Made by a program: the position numbers and the translations under genes. Below the pieces are notes generated by a model. That model saw only the letters and a program-made list of their open reading frames with translations, did not search any database and was not told where the DNA came from. A DNA stretch of 64,000 bases from Tribonema minus (Eukaryota > Sar > Xanthophyceae > Tribonematales > Tribonemataceae): NCBI GenBank assembly GCA_017506865.1, contig JAFCMP010000113.1, forward strand, positions 496,001 to 560,000, read 5' to 3'. Shown piece by piece: positions 1 to 13,300 of this stretch. Every line of letters starts with the position of its first letter. Within the stretch, counting starts at the first letter, position 1.

Positions 1-112
1 CTAGGATTGATGATTGGCGGCGCGAGTTTCAATGCGTTTGACCAGTCGGCGGTCACCACCGCCAACAACTCACTTGTCTGGAGCGTACCTGATCCTGCAG
101 CTCTTCAGCATG
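1..112 (+). CDS. Possible internal exon at the left window edge
   Basis: An open frame reads from base 1 to a good donor (CATG|GTGAGT, exon end 112, phase 1). The peptide contains GGASFNAFDQSAVTTANN followed by LVWSVPDP. I do not recognise the family. Support comes mainly from the donor and from three degraded downstream copies of the same stretch, a pattern seen beside proven exons elsewhere in this window. The left end lies outside the window or at an unresolved acceptor. It may belong to the same gene as the terminal exon at 2779-3265, but no exons linking them were found. Confidence 0.3.
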
Positions 113-197
113 GTGAGTGTGCACAATTCTGAAGCTGTTTTGAATGAGCCAACCTGCACTTCGGGGCTAACCCTAATCATAGGGCTAAGTAACCCTT

Positions 198-670
198 ACC
201 TTAGGGTTGATGATCGGCGCCGCGAGTTTCCAGCGCTTTTAATTGGTCCAGGGTGACAACTGCCGACATCCTGTATCTGATCCTGCATCTCTTCTGTGTG
301 GTGCGTGTGCGAGAAAAATTGATAACAGCGGGTGACATAACATGAGTACTATTAGTAGTCCCCAAATTCAGGGCTCATGATTGGCAACGCGCACTTAAAG
401 GCACTTAATCAGTCGATTGGCACCACATCCAACCTAAGCCCTAAACTGACCCAAGGTTTTTGAAATCTTGACCCTAAGCTTTTCAGTAATTCCTTGAGTT
501 GAAATCGCCGAGGAACTTACTGTACTTCGAAGTGCGTTGCGTGAGCCTACATGTAGCCCTAACCTTATGATTTGCGGCGCAAGGTTGAACGCGTTTGACC
601 AGTCGGGGATTACCGTGGCTGATGACCTCAACCTTTTTCAGCTACCTCCAGCTCTTGAGCATGGTGAGCT
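198..670 (+). repeat. Degraded tandem copies of the exon edge at 1-112
   Basis: Three decayed copies of the preceding exon edge lie at about 200-305, 375-432 and 564-668. Each resembles the core TTGATGATTGGCGGCGCGAG followed by a GACCAGTCGG-like block. The third ends in a copy of the donor context (GAGCATGGTGAGCTC). The copies have diverged and are not open throughout. Confidence 0.5.
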
Positions 671-2778
671 CAGGAGATGTACTTCGAAGTATACAAGTAG
701 GAGCAGGGCTACAATATGCTTATGCGGACGCTGGTCTCATTGCTTGTAACCCAGGAACCAGTCCTAGCCTCTGTCCCCAACCCCCACCCTATTTCTGCCT
801 ACTTCTGCCGTTGTGTCATCCCATGCAGATGGTGCTGGTGCTTGCCCCCACAACCCTGCTCCGACCCCCGCCCTACTTGGGTCTCATCAATTGAGTACTA
901 CAGTTGTTGCTGGCCGACTCGTGCTTGCCCTTGCCTTACCCTTGAAGTTTTTCCTTCCGCCGCTATCTCTTTTTACTGCGCTGCACATGGTTGTGTCCTC
1001 CCTGTCTGCATACTTCGACACTACTCGACGCTAGGTGCCTTGTCGAATGAGCACAGCGATTCCATTGGTTCTTGCGCTCCCTGACCTACCCCCGCCCCCA
1101 CTCCTTGCTACAGTCGTGCAAACCGTGCTCTCGCTTGCCCGCGTCTCACTCTCCTCCCTGAAGCTGCCGCTGTACCACCATGCTGAACGCTTGCCTGCGT
1201 TTTAGTCTTCACCGAACTGCTGCGCTGTCCCATCTTGCTGAGCGCTGCAGATTGTGCTGGTTCTCCCCGTCTACCTCGACTCTATCCTGGTGCTCATCGG
1301 GCGCATGAACAACAAAAGGCGCAAGACGTTCCGCGCGTCGGCTTCAGGATTAGGGTTAGGGATAGGGCTATGGTCAGGGTTAGGGTTAGCCTAATCCTAA
1401 CCTCACACAACATACATGCAGTTCTGTCGTTGCGACGCCCGCCGCTACTGGGGTAGTATGATCTGGTGAGGGCTGCCACATCTGCATATTTGCCCATTTG
1501 CGTCGTGGCATGGTCGTTGTCAGCACAGCTTGAGGTGGTGGGCCGGCAATGAGCCTGACCCTGATTCAACCCTAACCCTAGGATTGCTAACTAACCCTAA
1601 CCCTAATCCTAAGTGCTGCAGCGAGCTAGGTACATGTGGTGCGCGCATCTCACTTAGTGTAAGAGCCGGGATGGTGCCTCATTTGTTCATGCGCATGAAC
1701 GCATACCCAGTGACATGCATAACCCACTTGAGTACAGCCGTCAGCGTCAGTGCCTCCAAGGTGACCAGCACTGATGATTGGTGGCAGTGGTGCTGCAGTG
1801 AGCACAACACGCGCAGACCGGCCTCTCGCGAATGCTGACGTGATTTCTACCATACATAATCCTGGGTAGGGTTAGATGTAGGGTCAGGGTTTTGTCGCGT
1901 GCACGTCCGTTTCTTCAAATGCCGTCTGCGACCTGGGGCGTTTTTATCAGGTGATTGCTGACATGCACAGCGTTGCTGAGCGCTGCTGCTCATTGTGTCG
2001 CACAGGTATGCCGCACAAAAGTGCAAGCGCGCACGCTTGCACTGCGAAACGTGCTGTGCCTAGATCAGGCGTATGTTTACGCTTATGAGTACCCTAACCC
2101 TAACCCTAACCCTAACCCTAAGAGATGTCCGGCCCTAATCGTAACCCTAACCCAACCTTACTCTCACTCTAACACTTAATGGCAGTGAGGCTTCCTGCTC
2201 GCCATGCGTCGAGAGGCGCTTCTGCTGCACTTGAGTCCCTGATCAAATTGGAGTTGGGGTTTAGGGTTAGGGATAGGCTAACCCTAGCCCAACCCTGCTC
2301 AAAAGCCTTGCAGCGTGGGGATCGTGGCTGTATTTGCAGTCAACGGCACGTGAACATTGCTCAGGGCTAGGGTTAGGGTTAACGTTGAACAGCCCGCCGT
2401 GCCCATCTCTGCGCCCAACTCCGTGGTTTAGGGTTAGGGTTGGGGTTAGGTCACTTTTTTTTGCAGCCTACTGATTCCGGCGATTGCAGTTATGATGGGC
2501 GTGAAGCTTCAGCGCAACATCAGATGGCACCGCATTGCTAGAGAGCTGGCAATGAGCACAGCCACTGCCGCGCTGCACGCCTTCGCCGCCTGACTGCGGT
2601 GACGCACGGCGGCATTGGCAGGACATCACCCATCAGTCCGCTGGTTGCGGCGCTCGCGCACAGCCCTCCCGCGCGCTCTGCGGGCTGCTGCTGAACCCTA
2701 TCCCTAACCCTAATGAACTGACGCTAACCCTAACCTCAATGACCCCGCCCCCCCCCCCTTCCCACCATGCGCGCACAG
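671..2778. other. Unassigned stretch, probably intron
   Basis: No coding segment could be supported. The stretch holds scattered telomere-like runs (about 1345-1395, 1567-1610, 2092-2122, 2262-2290, 2370-2385, 2430-2450) and several short near-repeats such as a GCAGATGGTGCTGGTGCTTG-like element (about 827 and again near 1247). It probably lies within a plus-strand gene ending at 3265. Confidence 0.4.
2092..2122. repeat. Interstitial telomere-like tract (CCCTAA)5
   Basis: About five perfect CCCTAA units in a row, the longest clean run seen in the window. It lies in non-coding DNA far from either end of the window, so it is interstitial here. Confidence 0.85.
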
Positions 2779-3265
2779 GTTCAAAACGGTGGCCATGATC
2801 ACCTCGCTGCACGTCGGCATCAAAGCGGCGGCGGCGGCAGCGGCGGAGCGCAAGGCCGTCGTCGCCGCGCGCCACCACCCCGGCGGCGGCGGCGGCGGCA
2901 GCGCGCTGCCGAGCCCCGCGCCCTTCGCACGCGGCGGCGGCGGCGGCGGCGGGGGGAGCGTCGCCCTCGGCAGCAAGCGCGCTTCCGTGGCAGCGCTGCT
3001 CAGCGGCAACCCCGTGCGCGAGGCGGGGCCGCGGCGTCGCGACCGCTCCGTCGCCGCGTTTGTCACCGGCGGCGGCGGCGGCGGCGGCGGCGCCGGCGCC
3101 AGCGAGAGGGCGCTGGTGCGCGAGCCGTCAATGTCATTTGGCAGCGGCGGCAGCGACATGGGCGGCGGTGGCGGCGACCTGTTACGGGAGCCCTCAGACT
3201 TTGCGCCGCCGGCGCCTGGCGGCGGCGGCAGCAGCGGCGGCGCGCGCAGCTGGTTTGCGCCTTGA
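2779..3265 (+). CDS. Terminal exon of an unknown Gly/Ala-rich protein
   Basis: A clear acceptor (GCGCGCACAG|G) opens a frame that begins FKTVAMITSLHVGIK and runs to a TGA at 3263-3265, ending ARSWFAP. The exon carries long Ala and Gly runs interrupted by SVALGSKRASVAALL, DRSVAAFVT and EPSMSFG. I do not recognise a domain. The short hydrophobic start (VAMITSLHVGI) could be part of a membrane helix shared with a previous exon. The opposite strand is also open because of the GGC repeats, but its frames have no plausible splice signals. The start of the gene lies upstream and is not resolved. Confidence 0.5.
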
Positions 3266-3573
3266 GCGTAGGAGGGCAAGGTTGCACTTCTCGCTCAGGA
3301 TACTAGTACAGCGAGCGAAGGCTGTGCTCTCGGTGTCCCTGCGGCGCCAACCGACAGTTCAAGTTGGAAGGGGGGCGCGCTTCCGCTGCCACCAATGGTG
3401 GTGCTGCTGCTGCTGCTGCTGCTGCTGAGCATTGCTGTCAGCCTTTGCGGCTGCGATGCGGGCGACGGCAGGCACGCGCACTGCAGCAGCAGCAGTAGCC
3501 GCCACCGCCGCAGAAATGACGACGGGCTCTCTTGACAGCCACGTCTCGAGTTCAATGAACACCCAGCAGTGGC

Positions 3574-3604
<31 letters not shown>

Positions 3605-4687
3605 TGCTCGACGGCAGCGCAAGCGCGTGAGGCACCGCAAGTAGAAAGCGGGGCGAAGATGCTGCTGCGGCCATTGAAATATGTTGGCATGCGCCCTGTG
3701 TAGCCGCGTCCTGCTTTGGCAGCGTGCGGGCATGCAGCGGATGTAGAGACGAAGCAGCGCTCAACAGGCGGTGCCAGTACTACAAGAAGTGTGATGGCTT
3801 GCAGTTTAGGGCGTTAGCGATGACATGAGTCCCTTTGTTCCCAGGCGTATGACCTTTGTTTGTGGCGTCCTGTAGGCAGATAGCACGCTCACCGCTCCTT
3901 TCCTCGTCTTCCTTTGTGACACAACATACGGACCCGGGCAGGTTGCGTTCTTGGACGCGGCAACTTGAACTTCACTGAAGCAGCAATCCCGCTGCCACCT
4001 CAGAGCGTCAAAATCACATTGTCTTTTCTACCAGCAACACTGTCGTATGGTGTAACTGCCCGTTTTTGTCTGCAATCTGTGCACTGCTGCATTACTCCAC
4101 AACCGAATGTCAAAAGCCTCGTTGCGTTTTCCATGAGCATGGCCACAACCCATTTTCTTCTATGCATGCACGACATGCGTCACCATCGCTGCAAGTATGG
4201 TCCTTGTGGGCTTTCACTTGAAGTGACAAGAGGCAAACATGCATTGCATCTGCAACAGCAACATGCACCAACGTTGCGAAAACGCAAGGGGGCCGCCACA
4301 GTGTGCAGCAGGGTATAGTAGGTATACATGGTCTTGTTTCAGTTATGCAAAAGTGGAGGACCAGTGCACTGAGGGCAGTCTGACGGCAGGTCACTGAGCG
4401 CCAGCAGTAGTTGCACTATACCTACCCCATATGGCATATGCCTATACCTCTATATCATCTCCACAGATCAGCTGTGCGCAGCACGCACACGCGCAGAGGG
4501 ACCTACAGCTAAAATCAGCCTCGTCAAAACCTTCAAAGACACAAGTAATAATTTTCTGTGGCCAGGTAACTTTTGGTTATTGGGCCACAGATGGCTGGCG
4601 GGACTTCCGCGTGGCCTTGTTCAAGTCCTTTGAAGTTGGGGCGATGGCGGAGCGCGCTGCCTTTCTTGCCGAGCTACATAATTTTTC
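3266..4687. other. Intergenic spacer with CTG/CAG microsatellites
   Basis: It lies between a plus-strand gene end and a minus-strand gene end (convergent). It contains a CTG run at about 3402-3428 and a CAG run at about 3578-3604, about 150 bases apart and in opposite orientation, so they could pair in single-stranded DNA. The 3295-3690 region is open in several frames only because of these triplet repeats. Nothing else was supported. Confidence 0.6.
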
Positions 4688-7600
4688 TCACGCAGGCATG
4701 GCCTGCCGCTTCATGGGCGCCCCCGAGTCGTCCGCCGCGGCCGGCACGCTCTTCAAGTTGACGTTCAGCGGAGCGTCCATGCAGAACGCGGCGCGCAGCG
4801 CGAGGTAGTGCTCCCACGCGAGTGCCATGCCGACCCTCCTGTCGATGTGCGCGCCCTGGTCGCTGCGGAAGAACTGCTCGCGCTGCGCGAACGTCTCGCG
4901 CGTAAAGCGCAGCGCGGCGATCGTGTACAGCTTGCCCATGAGCGCGCCGGACTTCTCGGCGAGTCGCCACTTGAGGTCGAAGTCGGCGTGCCCGCGCGCG
5001 CGCAGCGCGTCCGCCATGCCCTTGTACGTCAGGTTTTCGTGCGTGTACAGCGCAACTTGTGCCATGATGACGAGGCACACGCCCAGTACGAAGGTCACAA
5101 ACGCCGTGGGGATCGGCAGCCTGGTGTCGTTGAAGCACACGTAGAACGTCTTGTCTTTGGCGCTGCCACCACCGCCGGTGGCGCCGCCGCTGGCGCTGCT
5201 GCCGCCGCTGCTGCCGCCAGTGGCTGAAGTCGCGGTGGCAGAAGCTGAACTTGACGAATACGAGGTGAAGAAGTCGGAAAAGCTGCTCTGGGCCGCGTCA
5301 GTGAGAGTTATCTGAGGGCTTTCGTAGTCGCACGACATACCCTTCAGCTGCTTCTGGTTCTTGGCTACTTTGGCCACGATTGTCTCCTTGTCAACAATGA
5401 GGACGATCGTGGCCACGAAGAAGGCCAGCAGGATGCTGGGAGGGGGCAGGCGGAGTCGAGGATGCGCGCGTCAGTTACACGTCAGTGACAGGAGGGGGGA
5501 TGGGGAGCCTTGCTGCGCCAGTGTGGCAGGCATGCAAGACAGCATCGTCGTGATGACGATCCGCAGCCATGAAGTCGAAACCATGGTGAAAATAAATGAT
5601 TCATTTGCATTAAGCAAGGGCATCCGCCTTACTTTGCTGAGCGCTGGAGCGCCCCCCAATCACCGCCTCACACACATGCAATTCCAGCTCCTTCTGTGAA
5701 GTATCTCTGACTGTCATGACACAGGCGATGTCTAGCCCTAGGGGGTGGTACTGCGCTGCCGTGTGATGTAACATTCCTCAGTGCCAGCGTGGTGCTTGGA
5801 AACTCATCTTGAAGTTCATGCAACGCAGGCCGCGACCCTGACTTGACTCTCACCCTTCCCTGACTTTGAGGTTCCACTTGCGGCTGTGACCCTGACCCTA
5901 ACCCTAACCCAAAACCTGAGCCCGTGCATGAAAGAAGACGAAAGGGTGTGTGGGTGCCAGATGCCTACATGTGTCTGCGGTAAACTTGTACTCAGCACCC
6001 CGATGTGTTCATTGACAACATGGGTCTGACCTTGTAACTTAACGCTACTAGTAACCCGGATCTTGAACCTAGCTGTCAGAGTTGACGCGTACGTGAATGT
6101 TGCCGTGATGATAATGTCACCCGTCGTGTCTTCTTACTGTGCGCCTCATTAGGTTTAGGGCTAGGGTTAAGAGTCCAGCACCATCAGCACATCAGAGCTA
6201 GCTCTACATGCGCCATGTCAACGTGGAATCGACACATTTACATGAGCTTGGGATTAAATTGCATACCTCAGAGCTCAAGGCATACTTCTGAGGTTGAAGT
6301 GCAAAGCAAAGGCAGCCCTTTTTGCGCTGCAAAGGGTGCTGTCATCCAATCAGCAACTGCAGCAGAGTACAGCAAATACGAGCCAGAGTGTATTCGAGCA
6401 GATGAAATATACAACATACACCCACGCGCAATGCTGACTAGACATGAACAGGTATTACTATAGTCCAAGTACGAAGCGCTTGAGCAAACTTACATGCCTC
6501 AACTCTCGAGGCCTACTGCAAGCATATATAAAATATTGCTCCATTAGCGTGATGCCGTGTGATACGTACATGAGCTTCGTCACAACGATGAATTTCACAC
6601 GCCGTGTCTCTCTGTGCGCCTCCACCGCCACCAGGGAGGTGAAGGTCAGCTTGCCGCCCGGAACCGACGGTATCATGGCAGCATCGATCAGCGCCAGTGC
6701 TCCGATGATGGCGAAAATGGCCAAGATGTATACCAACTCATCTGATTCAGAAGAGCGAAACAGAGGGGACGCAGCACATTTACGTTAAATAATCGTATCA
6801 GGACAAATTACTGTACAGAACACGGCAAACTGGGACAGTACAATGGTTTGGTTCTGAGTTTTTTTCTGAAGCGGCATATGCACCAGCTGATCTGTGATAG
6901 CCACACCGCGTAGCGTCAACTTGAGGTAGGCCCTCTAGGCTCAGACAAAATGTTCAGGACAGGCATTCAACCAGCCAAAACCGTCATGAAAGCGTTGCCT
7001 TCTCTTGAGACCTCAAGCTCGTGAGTCAGCTTGGACGCCTTTAAAAGCTTTGAAGTGACTACTAGTCTAGTCGTAGTATGTTCACCTGGCAACGGCCTGA
7101 ATATACATATACTGAAAAGCGATGACAGAGACGCAGACATATGCTCAGGAGCAGACACCAGAGGCATGTCAAAGCGGTGCCAGTCTGTCCAGACTCAGCA
7201 TCTAGATTGAACGTCCAACTTCTTGAAGGATTCTCTTAAGAGGCTCAGACAAGTGATCATAAAACTTGAGAGTTTATGACCTTCTAACAAGCTGCACGTT
7301 GAGATTGCCTAAAGGTACTGCCGTTGACAAGTAAACTTGAAACCATTCACGACTCTTGCGAAAAAGGATACATTGCACTTGCAGAAACTTGGGAAGTTCT
7401 GAGCCGCTACTATGACAGCGGTTGTCTTGTCGATGAAACAATGGCACAAGCGCATCATCTGAAGACGTCATTTGGCGTTAGCTTCAGTTCTGGAAGCTAG
7501 TATTGTAACTTACATACTTGGCTTTGTCGCGCTCAATGCAATCAGCGAGGATCAATAGAAAGTACCGTGTTGTTGGCACCGTGACTCAGCCTGTAGCACG

Positions 7601-8258
7601 CGTACGCAGCGGAAGTGCTGACAATTTTAAAGTAGCAATCCACTGCGAAGATGATTACAACGGTGGTCGCGGTCATGCAGCCTCCAGCAAACTGTCAGTG
7701 ATTGAGTGAGACCAGGAATTTGCTGAGTATATCTTGACGGCAGGCAGACACCAGACTTGCGGCCTCTCCTCTAGAAATCAACGTAGAAGTACTCCTACTG
7801 GATGTCCTGTCTACAAAAGAAGTTCCTGCATGAGTGCTCCTGGGGTACAACTTATTGAACGTCAGTGACGGTTGTGAGGCTCTTTTGCAAGACTCAGTGT
7901 TCTGCATTGTTGCAGTATTGCTTCATGAATCCTCAAGGTTCAGTGCCGTTATTGTTTACCAAAAAAAAATTATTTATGTGTTTACGCCAATTCAGTGATG
8001 ACATATGGTACATCTGAGAATGGCTTGGCTCAGTGTTGCGCTGCAAGATCAGCAGTTCCACCCCGAAGGTCAGTACACACCGGTGGATTGTGACTCACTT
8101 TCGACGGTCTTGGCCTCGCTGAAGCCCCCGATGTTGGCGGCAGCCATGCCTGCAGTGATCAGCGAGACCGCGGACACGTAGGTTTGCAGGGAATCGCGCA
8201 TGAGCATCAGGCCCAGCACCTTTCCCTTCAGCATCTGCCACAAGCTGAAGCTCCCCAT
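4688..8258 (-). CDS. Multi-pass membrane protein, about 359 residues, three exons
   Basis: Exons: 8258-8099 (ATG, MGSFSLWQMLKG), 6741-6570 and 5435-4688 (TGA). The phases fit throughout (160 nt ending in phase 1, 172 nt ending in phase 2, 748 nt to the stop). About four hydrophobic segments are visible: VSAVSLITAGMAAANIGG, VYILAIFAIIGALALI, one built across the exon 2/3 junction (FIVVTKLI joined to ILLAFFVATIVLIV), and FVLGVCLVIMAQVALY. Between segments 3 and 4 lies a Ser/Gly-rich loop of about 80 residues. The C-terminal part is soluble and basic to neutral. The first half recalls the DUF599 membrane family, but this is tentative; the function is unknown. The start is the first in-frame ATG after an in-frame TAA. 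The exon 2 donor (CAT|GTACGT) was chosen over a later GTAAGT because only it keeps the frame. Confidence 0.65.
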
Positions 8259-10346
8259 CTTCAATTACACGCGCCGTTGATGTCGTTGTCCACCTCGTAT
8301 CAGCTCCCGTCGCCGTTGTGCGAGCTCCGCCGATGACACGGTAGCGTCTGGGCGTCTGATGCAGCGACGAGGCTGATGCAATCTGCTTGTTGTTGCTGTG
8401 AATGAAGGGATCCACCGATGAAGGATGCACCCGATAGCGCGATGGCCCCACCAAAGAGGGTTTGTCCATTTTCTGGCCAATTCCAGCAGGTTATGCCGAC
8501 GCGCGCCTCCTATGATTTGCATTCCGGAGGTATTGCAGATATAGATCTCTGCAGATATAGATCTCTGCATCGTAAAAAGTACTTCACGTCTTGCAAGTTG
8601 TTGGATCAATTTTGAGGCTTTTCAAACTTCAGTTGAAGTTGCACCTCGGAAATTCACAGTTGAGGTTGATGTTCAAGTCCAGTCAACAGGAGTTGTCAAA
8701 AAGATCTGATGTAGAAGATTCCTGTTCAATACATATGTATAGGCACGGCTAGCACTGCATCAAATGTTAAGTTCTCACCACCATTCTCCCCCCCTACGAT
8801 GGCTCTCTGCCATGACGTGCTCCTCCTCGTTGGTGCCAAGTGCGGCGGCCACGCAGCTGCTGCATCAGTGTCGCCATGGTGCCAGTAGTCGAAGCCAGTG
8901 CGCCTGCGCCATCAACTGCTGCTCCGTGCCCCTGTGACCCGCCCGAGGCGCGCGTACCGTACGAATACGAACCGGGTGGTGCATATCGCTGCTAGATCCA
9001 CCCGCTTCGCCACCGCCCTTGCTGCCCGTCGGCATCGTGCTGAACAGCTCTATTCTGCTGTCGGCGTGGGCTGTGCGATAGAGATCTCGCGTTGTGTCGT
9101 TTGGCTCAAGCCGCTCCTGCAGAAGCAGCCCAAAACCCGCTAGAGAGCTAGCACAGGAGTGACTGTGCGCAACCTTTTGAGATACAGTTGGAAGTGCCCC
9201 TGTCTTTTAAGACAGTTGGAGGAGTCGGGTTCGATACCCCCACCAAAGTCTTCTTCGGATTTTTCAGCATCAGCCTTCCCCCCCCGGGTGCTGGCGAAAA
9301 AGAAACCACCGGCAATGCGACTTGGGGACCAAGTCAAACAAAGAGTAGGGGAGATTGTGAGGTAGGGGTGCATGTGAGGCAACTGGCTATCTGGTTCAAA
9401 AAGAAAGTCTGACCAGATAGTGCGCAACCTTTTGTGGTACAGTTGGAAGTGCCTGTCTTGACAGCAGCCTTGTCAAAATTGGACACAAGCTCAGGTGCTG
9501 CTGCTCCCGCCACTACCATGGGCTTTATTCGCCGTAGTCAACACCAGCATTTGCTGCCACGCGTGGCTCAGCGCTGCTCACGGTGAAGCAAGGGCTGTTG
9601 CTGCACCTCACTCGGCACCTGCTCTCGCGCGCTGCGTTAGGTTAGGTGCGTGCTCGGCTCCGCTGTATTGCCACAGACCATTCTCCGCGAGCTGTCCGCA
9701 CGGGGGCTGCTCCTTCTCGTTGCACGCGTCTATTCTTTGAGCTAGGCTCACCACTTGCTACAGGCTCACAAGGCCTCCAGCGTGATTCACGATCGTGATT
9801 CGTGATCATGAATACCGGCGATGAGTATCGGGTTTTCGGTGCACACAGAAACTGTTTTAATCCGAATAAACTTGATTTTTGAGGCTTTGTAATTACCCAC
9901 AGCATCACACAATTGGTCTGCTGCAGATCTGTTGCATCATTATTATACCTAACAGTATGGTCTGTACCATGCACCAAACAGGATGAGAAACAGGCTTCTA
10001 GTCCCGAAGTTGTTGCGATTTTGGGTCTTTTGCACAATGTGCAAACGGAGGAGACCTAGTGACTTTGTCCCTAGGAACATGGCGTGTCCAGCATCAAACA
10101 GTCCACTGGCCCGCACGTTGCTGTCAGCATGTTGTTGCATCAGGAGCACTTCAAGGGTGCACGTCCATCGCTCATCAGCGCATGGGGCGTCATTGTCAAT
10201 CGCACGACATGCATCAAAGCATCGCTCAGCATCAATGCACACGACTGAAAAAACAGACAGAACAGGGGCCACTGAACTGCACCGCCTCTACCCACCGAAA
10301 CAACGGATGGTGCGCATTCACGGACGCCGCCAGGCATCGCCGGGGA
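8259..10346. other. Spacer between the membrane-protein gene and POLK
   Basis: No gene was supported. The stretch holds the probable promoter of the minus-strand membrane-protein gene and the 3' flank of POLK. A direct repeat of about 45 bases (TGTGCGCAACCTTTTG then ACAGTTGGAAGTGCC) occurs at about 9166-9210 and 9418-9462. A short duplicated word (ATATAGATCTCTGC) lies at about 8539-8570. Confidence 0.55.
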
Positions 10347-13300
10347 TCAGAAAAAGTCTTCAATCCTCCGCCGCTTGCGCGACGCACCGATGTCCGACGC
10401 ACTGGCCTCCCTCACCGCCCCCCTTACAGCTGCCGAATTGAGACACAGATCTACGTGCATGTTCAGCTCAAAGTTCAAGCCTGCGACAGCCCTGCCGCAT
10501 ATCGGGCACTGCTGCTGCTGCTGCTGCTGCTGCATCGCGCCTCCCGCCGCGGCGCTGTCATGATTCACTCTCGCTGCATCGACAGAGCTGCTGTCGTGTT
10601 GACCGTCGCTTGTGCTGCCGCAGCCGCCGCCGCCAACAGCACTGATGCGTCGCATGGCAGCTTCGCTGCCGCCGCCGCCATCACTGCTGCCGCTGGCCTC
10701 GCCGCCGCCGCCGCCGCTGCCGCCGCGACCGTCATCAATGCCGCTAGCCGCAGCGGCACTGGGGCCACGGAACTCGTCGCCATCGTCATCATCGTCGCTC
10801 AGATCTGAATCGTCAAACTGCACAAAGTCGTCGTCGCCGCTGCCCTCTGCGCTCTCGTCGAGATCCGCCGCCGCTGCCGCCGGCGCGCCCGCCTCCGCGC
10901 GCCCCGCGTCTCCTGAGCACTGCTGCTGCTGCGCAACAGTGCTCATACTGCCGTCGGCGCTGCCGCCACTGGCGCTGCTGCCACCGGCACTGGCGCCGCC
11001 CGCGTGTGGAGCGCTGCTGCTGCCGCCGCTGCCGTCCGCTGGCTTCCGCAGAAAGGAGTTGAGCAGAGGCTGTCGGGGGTCCGGCGGCTCGTTCACCTGT
11101 GGAGTGTCAGATACGCAGTTCCCCCCCTTTATGAGCATCATCGACAAATGGTGCCGCACACCAGGGGCGCCTCAGGCATTTCAAAATTGCGACGACAGGG
11201 TCACAGAAGGTTGGGCTTTGAGCTGCGCGTCCTGTTGATCAGCTGCAGCGAGTGCACTGTATGGGAGGTGTGGGTGCATACACGCGGGCCACCGCACTTC
11301 AGAACACATTGTTGAAGGATACTTGTGAACGTAGGCGCCACAAGGTTTGGTCATGCGGTCTGAGCAATGTGCACCCACGGCTCAAATTATATATCATAGA
11401 GGAACCCAAATACTTCAAAGTTAAAACGTAGAGCTACCCAAAACTCAAATTTTGCAGCTGGCGCATTCCTTGAGGGCTGTTGTCATGACCAAGAAGACGT
11501 CATGAAACCTGCAGTTGTTTTGATGGACGACCATCGTGACGTAGCAGTGAGTTTATGCGCGAATCCCCTGCTCTTGGCACGTCTCCTTCTGAGGTATGAA
11601 GTTGAAGTTCATACTGCGTGATGTTGAATTGCTGGCAGCAACAAGAAACAAGACTCCCACTGCCTTCTGATCAGGGACAATGTCTCCACTGACAGCTTGA
11701 GCTCGCCGCATTGTACCTCAAGCTTGGCTGGCTACAGCATCAGACACACTTCCTTGAAAGCAGGCAGGCAGGCAACAAGTGCGCGTACATCAACACGCTC
11801 GTGCACACAAATTGCATGCACTACGCTGAAAAACTGATGCCAGGCGCAATTCCACACTGGACACCTACCTACTGGCAGGATGTGGCAGCGCTCACCTGCC
11901 CCCAAAATTAGTTCATCTTGCGCCCAGCAGTTGAGACGACAAAGTAACATGAACCGCGTGAACGCTGTTGCCGAACAAAAACCCGCTTTGCCTGAGGTAC
12001 CTCCCTACTGGCAAGATGCGGCAGCGCTCACCTGCCCCCAAAACTAGTCAAAGCTTGTGCTCATCAGCCCAGACGCCAGAGTTACATGAACCGCGTGAAC
12101 GCTGCTGCCCAACCCCCCCCCCCCTTCCCCTTTACCTTATGTACCTAGGATGCGGCAGCGCTCACCTGCCCGCGGAACTGGCTCACGCGCACGCCCATGA
12201 GCCGCAGGCGCAGCGGCAGCTGCGCGCGCAGCAGCTTAGATGTGATGGCGTAGATCTGGTCGAGCGTGGAGACCCAGACGTTGCTCGTGTGCGCGCGCGT
12301 CAGAACGTCGAACTCCACCGTCTTCAGCTGAGCAGTGGCGACGGCAGTGCGCGCGCGCAAGAAAAGCGGGGGCGCAGCGGCGCTGAGCGCGAGATAGTGG
12401 GAGTGGTAGTAGCTGTGCGGAGGTAGACGTACGAGCAGTGCTGCTGCGGAGGTACTTGCGGCTACATGCCTACGTCTACCAGAAGTGCTGCTAGATACCC
12501 ACATGGCGGGGCCGTACGCGCCCGCAATACTCAAACATGCATACAAGAGGTGAGCTGTGCAATCAGTGGCATCTGCTGCAAGGGGCAAGCGCCCCATGTT
12601 GGGGCGTCTCTACCCAGTGCGCACCCGCAGCTTGAAGTAGCCACCCCGTGGTGGCACACGCGCAGATGACGGCCATCATTAGCGTCAGGACGCGCCCCTC
12701 GAGGTGACGCTCCACCATGTGCTCGTAAGATGTCGCGCGTTCAACTCCCTACTTCAAGTGCTTTAAAGCGATGTGTGTGCACAGCTCATGGCATAACAAG
12801 TACATGATGCTCACCTTCCACGTCACAAAGCGCCCCAGATGGTGCTGTTCCGCAATGTGTTTGTGCACGGATTGTGCACCTCCCTGTTTCCGACTTCAAC
12901 ATGACAAGTGTACGACACCCACTTTCAACGTGCCGACCCAGCCCTGAAGGCGAATGTCCTGGTGCCCACAGCTTGTCGTCAAAGCTTCGTACCTCAAGTA
13001 TCTAATAACGATGCACACAACTTCAACATGAACAAGCAGATGACGCTCACTTGCAACGTCATGACTCGCATCTAAAAATAGCGCCCCGCTATGTAGCACA
13101 CTCGCATAACCATGCCGTGGAGTGCGGCACACTACGAAATCAACATGACAACTGCAAAGGTATCATGCTCACCTTCAACGTCACGACGCGCCCCTGCAGG
13201 TGACGCTCCGCCATGTCCTCCGCCAGCTTGGTGCAAATTTCGCGCAGCTTGGCGTCCAGGTCCTCCGGAGCGGACAGCTCTCGGAACGTGCGCTCCTTGC

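Noticed and set aside
9166-9250. tRNA-like B-box (GGGTTCGATACCC)
   Set aside because: No A-box, anticodon arm or closing acceptor stem could be formed around it.
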